Positions 18,387 to 26,653 of a DNA stretch of 64,000 nt are shown one piece after another. Source of the stretch: Streptomyces deccanensis (GTDB lineage Bacteria; Actinomycetota; Actinomycetes; Streptomycetales; Streptomycetaceae); the NCBI RefSeq assembly GCF_022385335.1, contig NZ_CP092431.1, forward strand, positions 1,054,001-1,118,000, read 5' to 3'. The first letter of the stretch is position 1. Each line of letters begins with the position of its first letter. The notes below the pieces were generated by a model that saw only the letters and a program-made list of their open reading frames with translations, made no database searches and was not told where the DNA came from. A program made the translations under genes and the position numbers.

Positions 18387-19364
18387 ATGCTCATCTCGAT
18401 CGTCGCACCCTGCTACAACGAGGAAGCCGTCCTCGCCCATTTCCACGACGAGATCCGGAAAGTCGCGGACGAACTGCTTCCGCTCGGCCACGACATGGAG
18501 TTCGTGTACGTCGACGACGGCAGCCGGGACGGCACGCTCGCCGTGCTGAAGCAGCTGGCGGAGTTCGACGCGCGCGTCCGGTACGTGTCGTTCAGTCGCA
18601 ACTTCGGCAAGGAGGCCGCGCTGCTGGCCGGACTGCGGCATGCCTCGGGCGACTCCGTGATCGTCATGGACGCCGACCTGCAGCATCCGCCGGAACTGAT
18701 CCGCCGCATGGTCGACCTGCGTGAACAGGGCTACGACCAGGTGATAGCCCGTCGCAACCGCACCGGCGACGGGTGGATGCGCACCGCCACCGCCCGTCTG
18801 TACTACCGGCTGGTCAACCGGCTCGTCGACGTGGAACTCGTCGACGGCGTGGGGGACTTTCGACTGCTGTCGCGCCGGGTGGTCGACGCGGTCCTGGACC
18901 TGACGGAGTACAACCGCTTCTCGAAGGGGCTCTTCGCCTGGGTCGGTTTTCCCGGTACGACCTTCGAGTACGAGAACGCCGTGCGCGAGCACGGCCGCAG
19001 CTCCTGGAGCTTCCGGTCGCTGCTCAACTACGGACTGGACGGGCTCCTCTCCTTCAACAACCGTCCGCTGCGGGCCGCCCTGCACCTCGGCCTGTCCCTG
19101 CTGGTGTTTGTGGGGCTCTACACGGCCTGGATCGTGGGCGACGCTCTCGTCAACGGCGTGGACACTCCGGGCTATGTCACCATCGTCATGGCCGTCACCG
19201 CCCTCGCCGGAGTGCAGATGATCATGCTCGGGGTGATCGGGGAGTACACCGGCCGGATCTACTACGAGGTGAAGGGCCGCCCGCACTTCCTGGTGCAGGC
19301 GACCAATGCGGAACAGACGGAGGGGCACGCCGCGTGCGGCACGACGAAGGACCTCATTCGCTGA
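18387..19364 (+). CDS. GT2 polyprenyl-phosphate glycosyltransferase (CsbB/GtrB-like)
   Basis: A 325-residue membrane-anchored GT-A enzyme. The nucleotide-sugar site shows VDDGS at 42-46 and the metal motif DADLQH at 95-100, followed by RRNRTGD and the acceptor-side region GVGDFRLLSRRVVD. Two transmembrane helices lie near 230-255 and 265-290, ending in IGEYTGRIYYEVKGRP, the hallmark of GtrB/CsbB/PglJ-like enzymes. These load a hexose or GlcNAc onto undecaprenyl phosphate on the cytosolic face. The gene begins 22 bases after the YfhO gene and its stop overlaps the GtrA start (TGATG), so the three genes form one operon. Confidence 0.88.
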   Translation: MLISIVAPCYNEEAVLAHFHDEIRKVADELLPLGHDMEFVYVDDGSRDGTLAVLKQLAEFDARVRYVSFSRNFGKEAALLAGLRHASGDSVIVMDADLQHPPELIRRMVDLREQGYDQVIARRNRTGDGWMRTATARLYYRLVNRLVDVELVDGVGDFRLLSRRVVDAVLDLTEYNRFSKGLFAWVGFPGTTFEYENAVREHGRSSWSFRSLLNYGLDGLLSFNNRPLRAALHLGLSLLVFVGLYTAWIVGDALVNGVDTPGYVTIVMAVTALAGVQMIMLGVIGEYTGRIYYEVKGRPHFLVQATNAEQTEGHAACGTTKDLIR

Positions 19365-19798
19365 TGGGGACGGCGACACGTACGGAACCGTGCCCCGAGG
19401 CTAACCCGGCGCCGGAGCGGCACATATCGGGACAGATCATGACCTTCGCCCTGGTCGGGGTGGTGAACACCGGGACCTATTACGGCCTCTACCTGTTGTT
19501 CCTCAATGCGCTTCCTTATCTTGCCGCACATATTCTCGCGTTCGCCCTGAGTATGACGGGCTCGTTCTTCCTGAACGCGCGATTCACTTATCGCACCCGT
19601 CCGACCTGGCGGAAATTCCTGTTGTTCCCGCTGACCAACGCCACCAATTTCCTGATCACGACGGCGGGTGTGTACGTCATCGTGGACGTGCTGCACGCGG
19701 GCAACCGGTTCGCGCCCCTTCTCGCCTCCGCGGCGGCGATCCCGGTGACGTTCCTGGTGTCCCGCACGATCATGCTGCGGGGTTCCGGGCCTCGGTGA
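19364..19798 (+). CDS. GtrA-family flippase-like membrane protein
   Basis: A 144-residue protein with four transmembrane helices and the GtrA signature FALVGVVNTGTYYGLYLLFL, FALSMTGSFFLNARFTYR and FPLTNATNFLITTAGVYVI. GtrA/GtcA proteins are thought to move polyprenyl-phosphate-sugars across the membrane. The start ATG overlaps the stop codon of the GT2 gene by one base, indicating translational coupling. Codon use in 19490-19640 (ctt, tat, att, ata) is less G/C-biased at third positions than its neighbours, which may reflect a more recent origin or membrane-protein constraints. Confidence 0.85.
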   Translation: MGTATRTEPCPEANPAPERHISGQIMTFALVGVVNTGTYYGLYLLFLNALPYLAAHILAFALSMTGSFFLNARFTYRTRPTWRKFLLFPLTNATNFLITTAGVYVIVDVLHAGNRFAPLLASAAAIPVTFLVSRTIMLRGSGPR

Positions 19799-19804
19799 CC
19801 CTCG

Positions 19805-21046
19805 TCAGGCCAGCGCGCCCAGCGGGTCGTCGAGCACCGGCTGCCAGGCCAGCTCAGCCGCTCCCACCAGGCTGTTGTGGTCCAGGGTGCAGGCCAGGAT
19901 CGGGGCGACCCCGCTCTGCCTGCCCCACAGACTGCGCTCGGCGACGACGGCCCGCAGCCGGTCGGGGTCGGCGTCGAACAGGGCGCGGTGCATGCCGCCG
20001 AGGATGATGCGGTCGGGGTTGAGGATGTTCACGAGGCCGGCGAGCCCCAGGCCGAGGCGGTCGATGATGGCCTCGGCGGCCGTGCGGACGCCCGGGTCGT
20101 CGTACTGGGTGCGGATCAGTTCGTTCGCCTGTTGCAGCAGCGAACCCTCGGGGCCCGGGTCGCGGCCCACGGCGGTGAGGAAGGCCCGCGGGTCGGCCTC
20201 GACGTCGAGGCAGCCGCGGCTGCCGCAGTGGCAGGGCCGGCCCTCGGGGTTGACGGTGAGGTGGCCGACCTCCAGGGCCAGACCCGAACTGCCCATGTGC
20301 AGGCGGCCGTCGAGGACCAGCGCGCCGCCGACGCCGCGGTGGCCGGTCGCCACGCACAGCAGGTCGCGGGAGCCGCGTCCGGCACCGTGCCGGTGTTCGG
20401 CGAGGGCGGCCAGGTTGACGTCGTTCGCCGCGAACGCGGGCCCCTCGATCCCGGCCGCGCGGACCCGCTCGGCGAAGATCTCCCGGACCGGCGCCCCGGC
20501 CGGCCAGGCCAGGTGCAGGGGGTTCAACGCCAGCCCCGCCGGTTCGGCGACGGCCGACGGCACGGCCAGGCCCGACCCCACACACCGCCGCCCGGTCTCC
20601 GCCAGCAGCTCGGCGCCCGCGTCGACGACCGAGCCGAGCACCTTCGCCGGGTCGGCGTCCACGATCTCGCAGGCGGGCGTGGTGGCGACGATCCGCCCGC
20701 CGAGCCCGACCAGCGCGGCACGCCAGCCGTCGGAGTGCACCTGGGCGGCGAGGGCGACGGGCCCCTCCTCGGCGACTTCGAGGCGGTGGGAGGGCCGGCC
20801 CTGGGAACCGGCGGCGGCGCCCGGGTGCGCGTCGACCCGGATCAGCCCCAGCGCCTCCAGCTCGGCGGCCACGGCACCGGCCGTGGCGCGGGTGACGCCC
20901 AGTTCGGCGGTGAGCACGGCCCTCGTCGGGGCGCGGCCGGTGTGCACCAGTTCCAGTGCCGGACCGAGCGCGCCCCTCCCCCGGTCCAGCCGAGCCCGTA
21001 CCGTCGTCCCTTCGCCCGCCGCCTTGGGGGCCGCCTTCCCGTCCAT
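19805..21046 (-). CDS. ROK-family transcriptional regulator
   Basis: A 413-residue ROK repressor. The N-terminal winged helix (about 25-75: PTRAVLTAELGVTRATAGAVAAELEALGLI) precedes a sugar-kinase-like domain with the ROK zinc motif CHCGSRGCLDVEAD; the family CxCGxxGCxE pattern is kept for its cysteines, but the usual glutamate position is altered. Such proteins repress sugar uptake genes and respond to the free or phosphorylated sugar. No transport operon is adjacent. It converges with the GtrA gene with a six-base gap. The start is an ATG at 21046. The effector cannot be inferred. Confidence 0.85.
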   Translation of the reverse strand: MDGKAAPKAAGEGTTVRARLDRGRGALGPALELVHTGRAPTRAVLTAELGVTRATAGAVAAELEALGLIRVDAHPGAAAGSQGRPSHRLEVAEEGPVALAAQVHSDGWRAALVGLGGRIVATTPACEIVDADPAKVLGSVVDAGAELLAETGRRCVGSGLAVPSAVAEPAGLALNPLHLAWPAGAPVREIFAERVRAAGIEGPAFAANDVNLAALAEHRHGAGRGSRDLLCVATGHRGVGGALVLDGRLHMGSSGLALEVGHLTVNPEGRPCHCGSRGCLDVEADPRAFLTAVGRDPGPEGSLLQQANELIRTQYDDPGVRTAAEAIIDRLGLGLAGLVNILNPDRIILGGMHRALFDADPDRLRAVVAERSLWGRQSGVAPILACTLDHNSLVGAAELAWQPVLDDPLGALA

Positions 21047-21097
21047 GAGGGCGAGTCTCCCATGATCCGCTCGACGCCGGACCCCGCGTGAGCAGCC

Positions 21098-21754
21098 TCA
21101 GCCGTCGTCGAAGCCGCCGACCCGCAGGGTGATGTTCAGCCGCCCGGTCAGCCCCAGCCAGGGCGGCGCGGTTCCCGGGTGCACCCGGGGCACTCCGTGG
21201 TGGGCGGAGCGGGCGGGCCCGCCGAAGACGAAGAGATCACCGCTGCGCAGCTCCACGTCCGTGTACGGGCGCGTCCGGGTCCGCGTGTTGCCGAAGCGGA
21301 AGACACAGCTGTCGCCGAGGCTCAGCGACACCACCGGCGCGTCCGACTTCTCGTCGGCGTCGCGGTGCATCCCCATGCGCGCGTCGCCGTCGTAGAAGTT
21401 GACGAGGGCGATGTCGTACGCGGCGGTCGCCGCCTCCGCGCCGAGAGTGTCCGCGACCGCGCGCCGGCCCAGCTCCCCCAGCCAGTCCGGGAACGGTTTC
21501 ACGGGCGCGCCGTCGCCGTCGACGGCGGTGCGGGCGTAGGCGTACGGGTACCAGTGGCGGCCGAGGCAGACCTGCCGGGCCGTCATCGTGCCGCCGCCCG
21601 GGGTGCGGACCGTGCGGAGTCCGGCGGGCGGCCGGGCCCACTCGCGACAGGCGGCCAGGAGGTGTCGCTGCTGGTCCGCGTCCAGCCAGTCCGGCACATG
21701 GACCGCGCCCGGCACGATCTCCGTCCGGTCCCGGGGGAACAGCTCGGCGTCCAT
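21098..21754 (-). CDS. alkB: AlkB-family 2OG-Fe(II) dioxygenase
   Basis: A 218-residue dioxygenase of the AlkB type, which repairs alkylated DNA bases by oxidative demethylation using 2-oxoglutarate, iron and oxygen. Iron ligands are visible as H130 and D132 (MGMHRDAD) and H186 (AHHGVPR); the 2-oxoglutarate-binding arginine is R205 in GRLNITLR, with R211 next in the motif. The NFYDGDARMGMHRD stretch is typical. The ATG at 21754 is used because the six codons before it are not family-like. The gene lies in the same orientation as, and upstream of, the ROK gene with a 51-base gap; the next gene is divergent. Confidence 0.88.
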   Translation of the reverse strand: MDAELFPRDRTEIVPGAVHVPDWLDADQQRHLLAACREWARPPAGLRTVRTPGGGTMTARQVCLGRHWYPYAYARTAVDGDGAPVKPFPDWLGELGRRAVADTLGAEAATAAYDIALVNFYDGDARMGMHRDADEKSDAPVVSLSLGDSCVFRFGNTRTRTRPYTDVELRSGDLFVFGGPARSAHHGVPRVHPGTAPPWLGLTGRLNITLRVGGFDDG

Positions 21755-21858
21755 GACCCCATCGTCCCGCACGACCGCGCGCGATCCACGGGGCCCTCGT
21801 CCCGCACGACCGCTCGGCGGCCGGGAGCGGCTTCGGGCTCGGTTAGCCTGGGCGCACG

Positions 21859-23040
21859 ATGAGCGACCGTATGACCGCGCCCGAGGGCGAGTACGCCCTG
21901 GCCCGCTTTCCCGAGGACCCCCGTGACCTGCTGCGCGCCTGGGACGCGTCCGACGCGTATCTGCTGCGCCACCTCGCGGAGAGCGGGACGCGGCTCGACG
22001 GGACGGTCGTGGTCGTCGGGGACCGCTGGGGCGCGCTGACCACCGCGCTCGCCGCGCACCGGCCGACGCAGATCACCGACTCGTACCTGAGCCGGGAGGC
22101 GACGCGGGCCAACCTGGCACGCAACGGCGTCGAGGCGGACACCGTTCGGCTGCTCACCACCCGGGACACGCCCCCGGACCGCGTCGACGTGCTCCTGGTA
22201 CGGGTTCCCAAGAGCCTCGCGCTCCTGGAGGACCAGCTGCACCGGCTCGCGCCCGCCGTGCACGAGGGCACGGTCGTGATCGGCACCGGGATGGTCAAGG
22301 AGATCCACACCTCGACACTGCGGCTCTTCGAGCGGATCCTCGGCCCGACCCGCACCTCGCTCGCCCGGCAGAAGGCACGGCTGATCTTCTGCACCCCGGA
22401 CGCGGCGACCGTCAAAGCGCGGGGGGACGACCCTTGGCCGTACACCTACCGGCTGCCGGACGACATCGGTGTGTCGGCCGGACGCACCGTCGTCAACCAC
22501 GCGGGCGTGTTCTGTGCCGACCGGCTCGACATCGGCACCCGGTTCTTCCTCCGGCAGCTGCCGAAGGCCCCGCGCGGCGGGCGGGTCGTGGACCTGGGGT
22601 GCGGCAACGGCGTGGTCGGTACGGCGGTCGCGCTGGCCGATCCCGACGCCGAGGTGGTGTTCGTCGACGAGTCGTACCAGGCGGTGGCCTCGGCGGAGGC
22701 CACGTACCGGGCGAACCTGCCGGGCGGCGGGAAGGACGGCGGAGCCGTTCGCGGGACGGCCGAGTTCCGGGTCGGTGACGGGTTGGAGGGGTTCGCGCCG
22801 GGGAGTGTCGATCTCGTCCTGAACAACCCGCCGTTCCACTCCCACCAGGCGACGACCGACGCCACGGCCCGCCGGATGTTCACCGGCGCGCGGCGGGCGT
22901 TGCGGCCCGGTGGTGAGCTCTGGGTGGTCGGGAACCGTCATCTGGGCTATCACGTGACGCTGCGGCGGATCTTCGGCAACAGCGAACTCGTCGCGAGCGA
23001 CGCCAAGTTCGTGGTGCTGAGGGCGGTCAGGCGGAGTTAG
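21859..23040 (+). CDS. RlmG/RsmC-like rRNA guanine N2-methyltransferase
   Basis: A 393-residue protein with two methyltransferase-fold halves as in RsmC/RlmG. The N-terminal half is degenerate (VVVVGDRWGALTTAL). The C-terminal half binds SAM through VVDLGCGNGVVGTAVAL and has the catalytic NPPF motif near 322-325 (LVLNNPPFHSH), specific for exocyclic amine methylation. The family makes m2G in ribosomal RNA; the end KFVVLRAVRR is also typical. Which RNA site is modified is not decidable here, though RlmG-like (23S G1835) is my guess from layout. The last 14 bases overlap the end of the convergent AraC gene. Confidence 0.85.
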   Translation: MSDRMTAPEGEYALARFPEDPRDLLRAWDASDAYLLRHLAESGTRLDGTVVVVGDRWGALTTALAAHRPTQITDSYLSREATRANLARNGVEADTVRLLTTRDTPPDRVDVLLVRVPKSLALLEDQLHRLAPAVHEGTVVIGTGMVKEIHTSTLRLFERILGPTRTSLARQKARLIFCTPDAATVKARGDDPWPYTYRLPDDIGVSAGRTVVNHAGVFCADRLDIGTRFFLRQLPKAPRGGRVVDLGCGNGVVGTAVALADPDAEVVFVDESYQAVASAEATYRANLPGGGKDGGAVRGTAEFRVGDGLEGFAPGSVDLVLNNPPFHSHQATTDATARRMFTGARRALRPGGELWVVGNRHLGYHVTLRRIFGNSELVASDAKFVVLRAVRRS

Positions 23041-23824
23041 CGACACCCGCCGGGAAGCCGGCCCCGCGCAGGGCGCGCGGGGAGGCGCCCAGTTCCCGGC
23101 GGCAGGCCTTGTTGAAGGCCTGGAGGTCGGGGATGCCGACGGACGCGGCCACGGCGGGGATGGAGAGGGTCGTGGCGCGGAGCAGGTGGTGGGCGCGTTC
23201 GAGCCTGCGGCGCCGGATGTAGGCGACGACCGTGCCGCCGGTCTCGGCGTGGAACAGCCGGGTCAGATGGTTGTGGGAGACCCCGGCCACGCGCGCCACC
23301 TCGGGGATGGTGAGGGGGGCGGCGAGATGGGCCTCGATGTGGGCGATGGCGGTGGTGACCGCCGGGTGCGGTCCGGGGGCGGCCGCGACGGGTGGGGTCA
23401 GCCGGGCCACGCGCCACAGGGCGGTCCACAGTTCGGCCCGGGTGCGGTCCGGCTCGCTGGGGGCGGCGGCCACCGCCTTGAGCAACAGGCCGGTGAGCGT
23501 GGGGAGTTCGGGGCCGGTGTCCTGGACGACCGGAACCGTGCGGGGCGCTCCGGAGGGGGTGATGCGCAAGTGGGCGAAGAGGTGTTCGGAGCGGCCCCGG
23601 TAGCGGTAGCGGACGGTGGTGCCGGGCGGGACGAGGCTGACCCGGCCGGGGCGGAGGGTGTGGGGGGTGCCGTCGACGGTCAGTTCGGCCTCGTACTGGT
23701 AGAGGTGCAGCTGCCACAGCTCCGGCAGCCGGAACACGTCCGTGCGGCTCGCGACGCCGTGCACGCCGACACCGATGAGGGCGACGTCCGGCGGCTCACC
23801 GAGGTGGATCTCCGTCTCCCGCAT
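23027..23824 (-). CDS. AraC-family transcriptional regulator
   Basis: A 265-residue regulator with an N-terminal cupin-like sensing domain (LWQLHLYQYEAELTVDGTPHTLRPGRVSLVPPGTTVRYRYRGRSEHLFAHLR) and a C-terminal AraC double helix-turn-helix (about 165-260: LTIPEVARVAGVSHNHLTRLFHAETGGTVVAYIRRRRLERAHHLLRATTLSIPAVAASVGIPDLQAFNKACRRELGASP). Such proteins usually activate a nearby catabolic gene, but the flanking genes give no obvious target. The ATG at 23824 is preferred over one ten codons earlier, since MRETEIHLGEPPDV is where the cupin begins. It overlaps the RlmG-like gene tail to tail. Confidence 0.85.
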   Translation of the reverse strand: MRETEIHLGEPPDVALIGVGVHGVASRTDVFRLPELWQLHLYQYEAELTVDGTPHTLRPGRVSLVPPGTTVRYRYRGRSEHLFAHLRITPSGAPRTVPVVQDTGPELPTLTGLLLKAVAAAPSEPDRTRAELWTALWRVARLTPPVAAAPGPHPAVTTAIAHIEAHLAAPLTIPEVARVAGVSHNHLTRLFHAETGGTVVAYIRRRRLERAHHLLRATTLSIPAVAASVGIPDLQAFNKACRRELGASPRALRGAGFPAGVANSA

Positions 23825-23947
23825 GACCGGAAACGTATCAGTGACGGGCGTCACACTCCGCTCCCGGGAGGTGTGCTTCGCAAGACGGTCACATTCCCAC
23901 GCCGGACGGACGCGTACGGGCCGGACAGGCGGACGCGTGCGGGCCGG

Positions 23948-24820
23948 CTAGGCGGGCGGAAGGGGCTCTTTCGTCCGCAGGACGCCGATCAGCTGGGCCA
24001 CCGTCTGCGCCATCGCCGTCCGGCCCGCCGCCAGATATGTGCGCGGGTCCACCGCCTCGGGGTGGGCGGCGAGGTACTCCCGGACCGCGCCGGTCAGGGC
24101 GATGTTGAGCGCGGTGCCGATGTTGACCTTGGCGATGCCGCCCACCACGGCCGCGCGCAGTTCGTCGTCCGGGACTCCGGAGGAGCCGTGCAGGACGAGC
24201 GGGACGTCCAGGGCGGCGGAGAGCCGTTTCAGCAGGACGTGGTCGAGGGCGGCCGTGCGGGTGGTCATCGCGTGCGAACTGCCGATGGCGACGGCGAGCG
24301 CGTCCACGCCCGAGTCCGCGACGAACGCCCGCGCCTCCTCGGGGTCGGTACGGGCACCGGGAGCGTGCGCGTCGAGCGGCGCGGCGCCGTTCTTGCCGCC
24401 GACCTGCCCCAACTCGGCCTCGATCCAGAGCCCTTGGCCGTGCGCCCACCGCACGGCGGCGTGGGTCGCGGCGAGGTTGTCCAGGTAGGGCAGACGGGAG
24501 GCGTCGTACATCACGGAGCTGAAGCCGGCGTCGGCCGCGCGGCGCAACAGGTCGTCGTCGCGGATGTGGTCGAGGTGGAGCGCGACGGGCACGGCCGCCC
24601 GCTCGGCGGCGGCGGAGGCGGCGCGGGCCAGCGGCAGCAGGTCCCCGTCGTGGAACCCGACGGCGTTCTCGCTGACCTGGAGGACCACGGGCGCGGCGAC
24701 GGACTCGGCGCCCGCGACGATCGCCTCGACGTGTTCCAGGGTGATGACGTTGAACGCGGCCACGGCGGAGTGCGCGGCGGCGGCCTCGGTGATCAGCGCA
24801 CCGGTCGTCGTGAGGGGCAC
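23948..24820 (-). CDS. kbaY: Class II ketose-bisphosphate aldolase (tagatose-bisphosphate aldolase-like)
   Basis: A 290-residue zinc aldolase of the KbaY/GatY/FbaA type that cleaves tagatose- or fructose-1,6-bisphosphate to DHAP and glyceraldehyde-3-phosphate. Zinc and catalytic residues show in ALHLDHIRDDD, WIEAELGQVGG, AIGSSHAMTT and LVLHGSSGVPDDELRAAVVGGIAKVNIGTALN. It starts with GTG behind AGGAGGAGTC. It follows the AgaS-like gene by 40 bases, and a DeoR regulator is divergent, so its place is in amino-sugar catabolism; tagatose-bisphosphate is therefore the more likely substrate. No matching tagatose-6-phosphate kinase is seen in the window. Confidence 0.82.
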   Translation of the reverse strand: MPLTTTGALITEAAAAHSAVAAFNVITLEHVEAIVAGAESVAAPVVLQVSENAVGFHDGDLLPLARAASAAAERAAVPVALHLDHIRDDDLLRRAADAGFSSVMYDASRLPYLDNLAATHAAVRWAHGQGLWIEAELGQVGGKNGAAPLDAHAPGARTDPEEARAFVADSGVDALAVAIGSSHAMTTRTAALDHVLLKRLSAALDVPLVLHGSSGVPDDELRAAVVGGIAKVNIGTALNIALTGAVREYLAAHPEAVDPRTYLAAGRTAMAQTVAQLIGVLRTKEPLPPA

Positions 24821-24860
24821 GACTCCTCCTGGTTCAGCGGTCGTCGGGGCTCGGGCTGGT

Positions 24861-25751
24861 TCAGCGGGCGTCGGCGTCGAGGATCACCGAGCGCGTCAGA
24901 TGGCGCGGGCTGTCGGGGTCGAGGCCCCGGGCGGCGGCCACGGCGACGGCGAGCCGCTGGGCGCGGACCAGTTCGGCGAGCGGATCGAGCCCGCCGTCCA
25001 CCCAGGTCGCGCCGGTCGCCCGCACCTGCTCGGCCAGGCCTTCCGGTGCCTCGCCGAGCATCCAGGTCGCCGTATCCCGGGTGGTGACGCTGATCGGGCC
25101 GTGCCGGTACTCCATCGCCGGATAGGCCTCGCTCCAGGCCAGGGCGGCCTCGCGCATCTTCAGGGCGGCCTCGTGGGCGAGGCCCACGGTCCAGCCCCGG
25201 CCGAGGAAGGTGAACTGGGAGCTCCCGACGAGCCCTTCCGGCAGCGGCGCCTCCAGTGCGGCTCGCGCGTCGGTGACGGCGGCCTCGGTGTGCAGTCCGA
25301 GGTGGGCGCGGAGGAGGGTGAGGGCCGTGGTGGCGAAGCGGGTCTGGACGACGGACTTCTCGTCGGCGAAGTCCAGCACGACGAGGTCGTCCGCGGCCGT
25401 CATGACGGGGGTGGCGGGGTCGGCGGTGATCGCCGTCGTCCGGGTACGGCCGCGCAGTGCGCCCAGCAGTTCGAGCACCTCGGTGGTAGTGCCGGAGCGG
25501 GTGAGGGCGACGACGCGGTCGTAGGCCCGCCCGTGGGGGAACTCCGAGGCCGCGAAGGCGTCGGTCTCCCCCTGCCCGGCCCGCTCGCGCAGGCCGGCGG
25601 CGGCCTGCGCCATGAAGTACGACGTTCCGCAGCCGACGAGCGCCACCCGCTCCCCCGGCGTCGGCAGGACCCCGGCGTGTTCCGGCAGGGCGGCGGCGAC
25701 ACGGGCCCAGCACTCGGGCTGGCTGTTCAGCTCGTCCTCGACATGGGTCAT
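24861..25751 (-). CDS. agaS: SIS-domain aminosugar isomerase/deaminase (AgaS-like)
   Basis: A 296-residue double-SIS protein. The first SIS domain has VALVGCGTSYFMAQAAAGL (37-55) and VVALTRSGTTTEVLELL; the second includes FLGRGWTVGLAHEAALKMREAALAWSEAYPAMEYRHGP, the signature of the GlmS isomerase domain and AgaS. AgaS turns galactosamine-6-phosphate into tagatose-6-phosphate with ammonia release. Together with the following aldolase gene this forms a galactosamine-type pathway. The ATG at 25751 has GGGGAGGG eight bases upstream; an earlier ATG lies eleven codons before. It is divergent from agaR across 89 bases. Confidence 0.83.
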   Translation of the reverse strand: MTHVEDELNSQPECWARVAAALPEHAGVLPTPGERVALVGCGTSYFMAQAAAGLRERAGQGETDAFAASEFPHGRAYDRVVALTRSGTTTEVLELLGALRGRTRTTAITADPATPVMTAADDLVVLDFADEKSVVQTRFATTALTLLRAHLGLHTEAAVTDARAALEAPLPEGLVGSSQFTFLGRGWTVGLAHEAALKMREAALAWSEAYPAMEYRHGPISVTTRDTATWMLGEAPEGLAEQVRATGATWVDGGLDPLAELVRAQRLAVAVAAARGLDPDSPRHLTRSVILDADAR

Positions 25752-25806
25752 GCGGGAACCCTCCCCGGGAGACGCAGGGCTCATGCTTATTTCTGCACGA
25801 TAGAGT

Positions 25807-25823
25807 CATCTTTCGCGCATCTT
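25807..25823. promoter_or_regulatory. Possible DeoR operator: CATCTT direct repeat
   Basis: CATCTT occurs twice with an 11-base period in the 89-base gap between agaS and agaR, just upstream of the agaR ribosome-binding site. The gap is A/T-richer than its surroundings. One-turn direct repeats suit DeoR-family operators; binding is inferred. Confidence 0.4.
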
Positions 25824-25840
25824 CAAGCACGAGGAGACGG

Positions 25841-26620
25841 ATGTCCCGCGACGAACGCTGGCAGACACTGCTCGCCCTGCTCGTCGAACGGGGGCGCCTG
25901 GACGTCGAGGAGGCGGCCGCCGAGCTGGGGGTGTCCGCCGCGACGATCCGGCGCGACCTCGACGGGCTCGCGGAACAGCAGATGCTCGTCCGCACCCGGG
26001 GCGGGGCGGTCGTGCACGGCGTCTCGTACGAGTTGCCGCTGCGCTACAAGACGGCCCGGCACGCGACCGAGAAGCAGCGTGTCGCGAAGGCGGTGGCGGA
26101 TCTCGTCGCGCCCGGCGAGGCGGTGGGTCTGACCGGTGGCACCACGACCACGGAGGTGGCCCGGGCGCTGGCCGTGCGGGAGGATCTGGCCTCCGGCACG
26201 CCCGCGCTGACGGTCGTCACGAACGCGCTGAACATCGCGAGCGAGCTGGCGGTGCGCCCCCAGTTCAAGATCGTGGTGACGGGTGGGGTGGCCCGTGCCC
26301 AGTCGTACGAGTTGGTCGGTCCGCTCGCCGACGGGGTGCTGGACCGGATCACCCTGGACGTGGCCGTGCTCGGTGTCGTCGCGCTCGATGTGGCCCATGG
26401 CGCCGCCGCGCACGACGAGGCGGAGGCCGCCGTCAACCGGCTGCTGTGCGAGCGTGCCGAGCGGGTCGTCGTCGCGGCCGACTCCAGCAAGCTGGGGCGG
26501 CGGGCCTTCGCCTGGATCTGCGCGACGGAGGCGGTGGACACGCTGGTCACGGACGCGGCCGCCGAGCCCGCGACGGTACGGCGGTTCGAGGAGGCCGGGG
26601 TGCGGGTCCTCGTCGTGTGA
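25841..26620 (+). CDS. agaR: DeoR-family regulator (AgaR-like)
   Basis: A 259-residue DeoR repressor. The winged helix covers 5-57 (RWQTLLALLVERGRLDVEEAAAELGVSAATIRRDLDGLAEQQMLVRTRGGAV), followed by the sugar-phosphate domain with VGLTGGTTTTEVARAL, TNALNIASELAV and VVVAADSSKLGRRAF. It is divergent from the agaS-kbaY pair and so most likely represses them until an amino-sugar phosphate binds. The ATG has GAGGAG four bases upstream. The symbol is by analogy with the enterobacterial aga regulator. Confidence 0.82.
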   Translation: MSRDERWQTLLALLVERGRLDVEEAAAELGVSAATIRRDLDGLAEQQMLVRTRGGAVVHGVSYELPLRYKTARHATEKQRVAKAVADLVAPGEAVGLTGGTTTTEVARALAVREDLASGTPALTVVTNALNIASELAVRPQFKIVVTGGVARAQSYELVGPLADGVLDRITLDVAVLGVVALDVAHGAAAHDEAEAAVNRLLCERAERVVVAADSSKLGRRAFAWICATEAVDTLVTDAAAEPATVRRFEEAGVRVLVV

Positions 26621-26653
26621 GGACCGCCGCGCCCGGGCGGCCCGGCACCGGGG

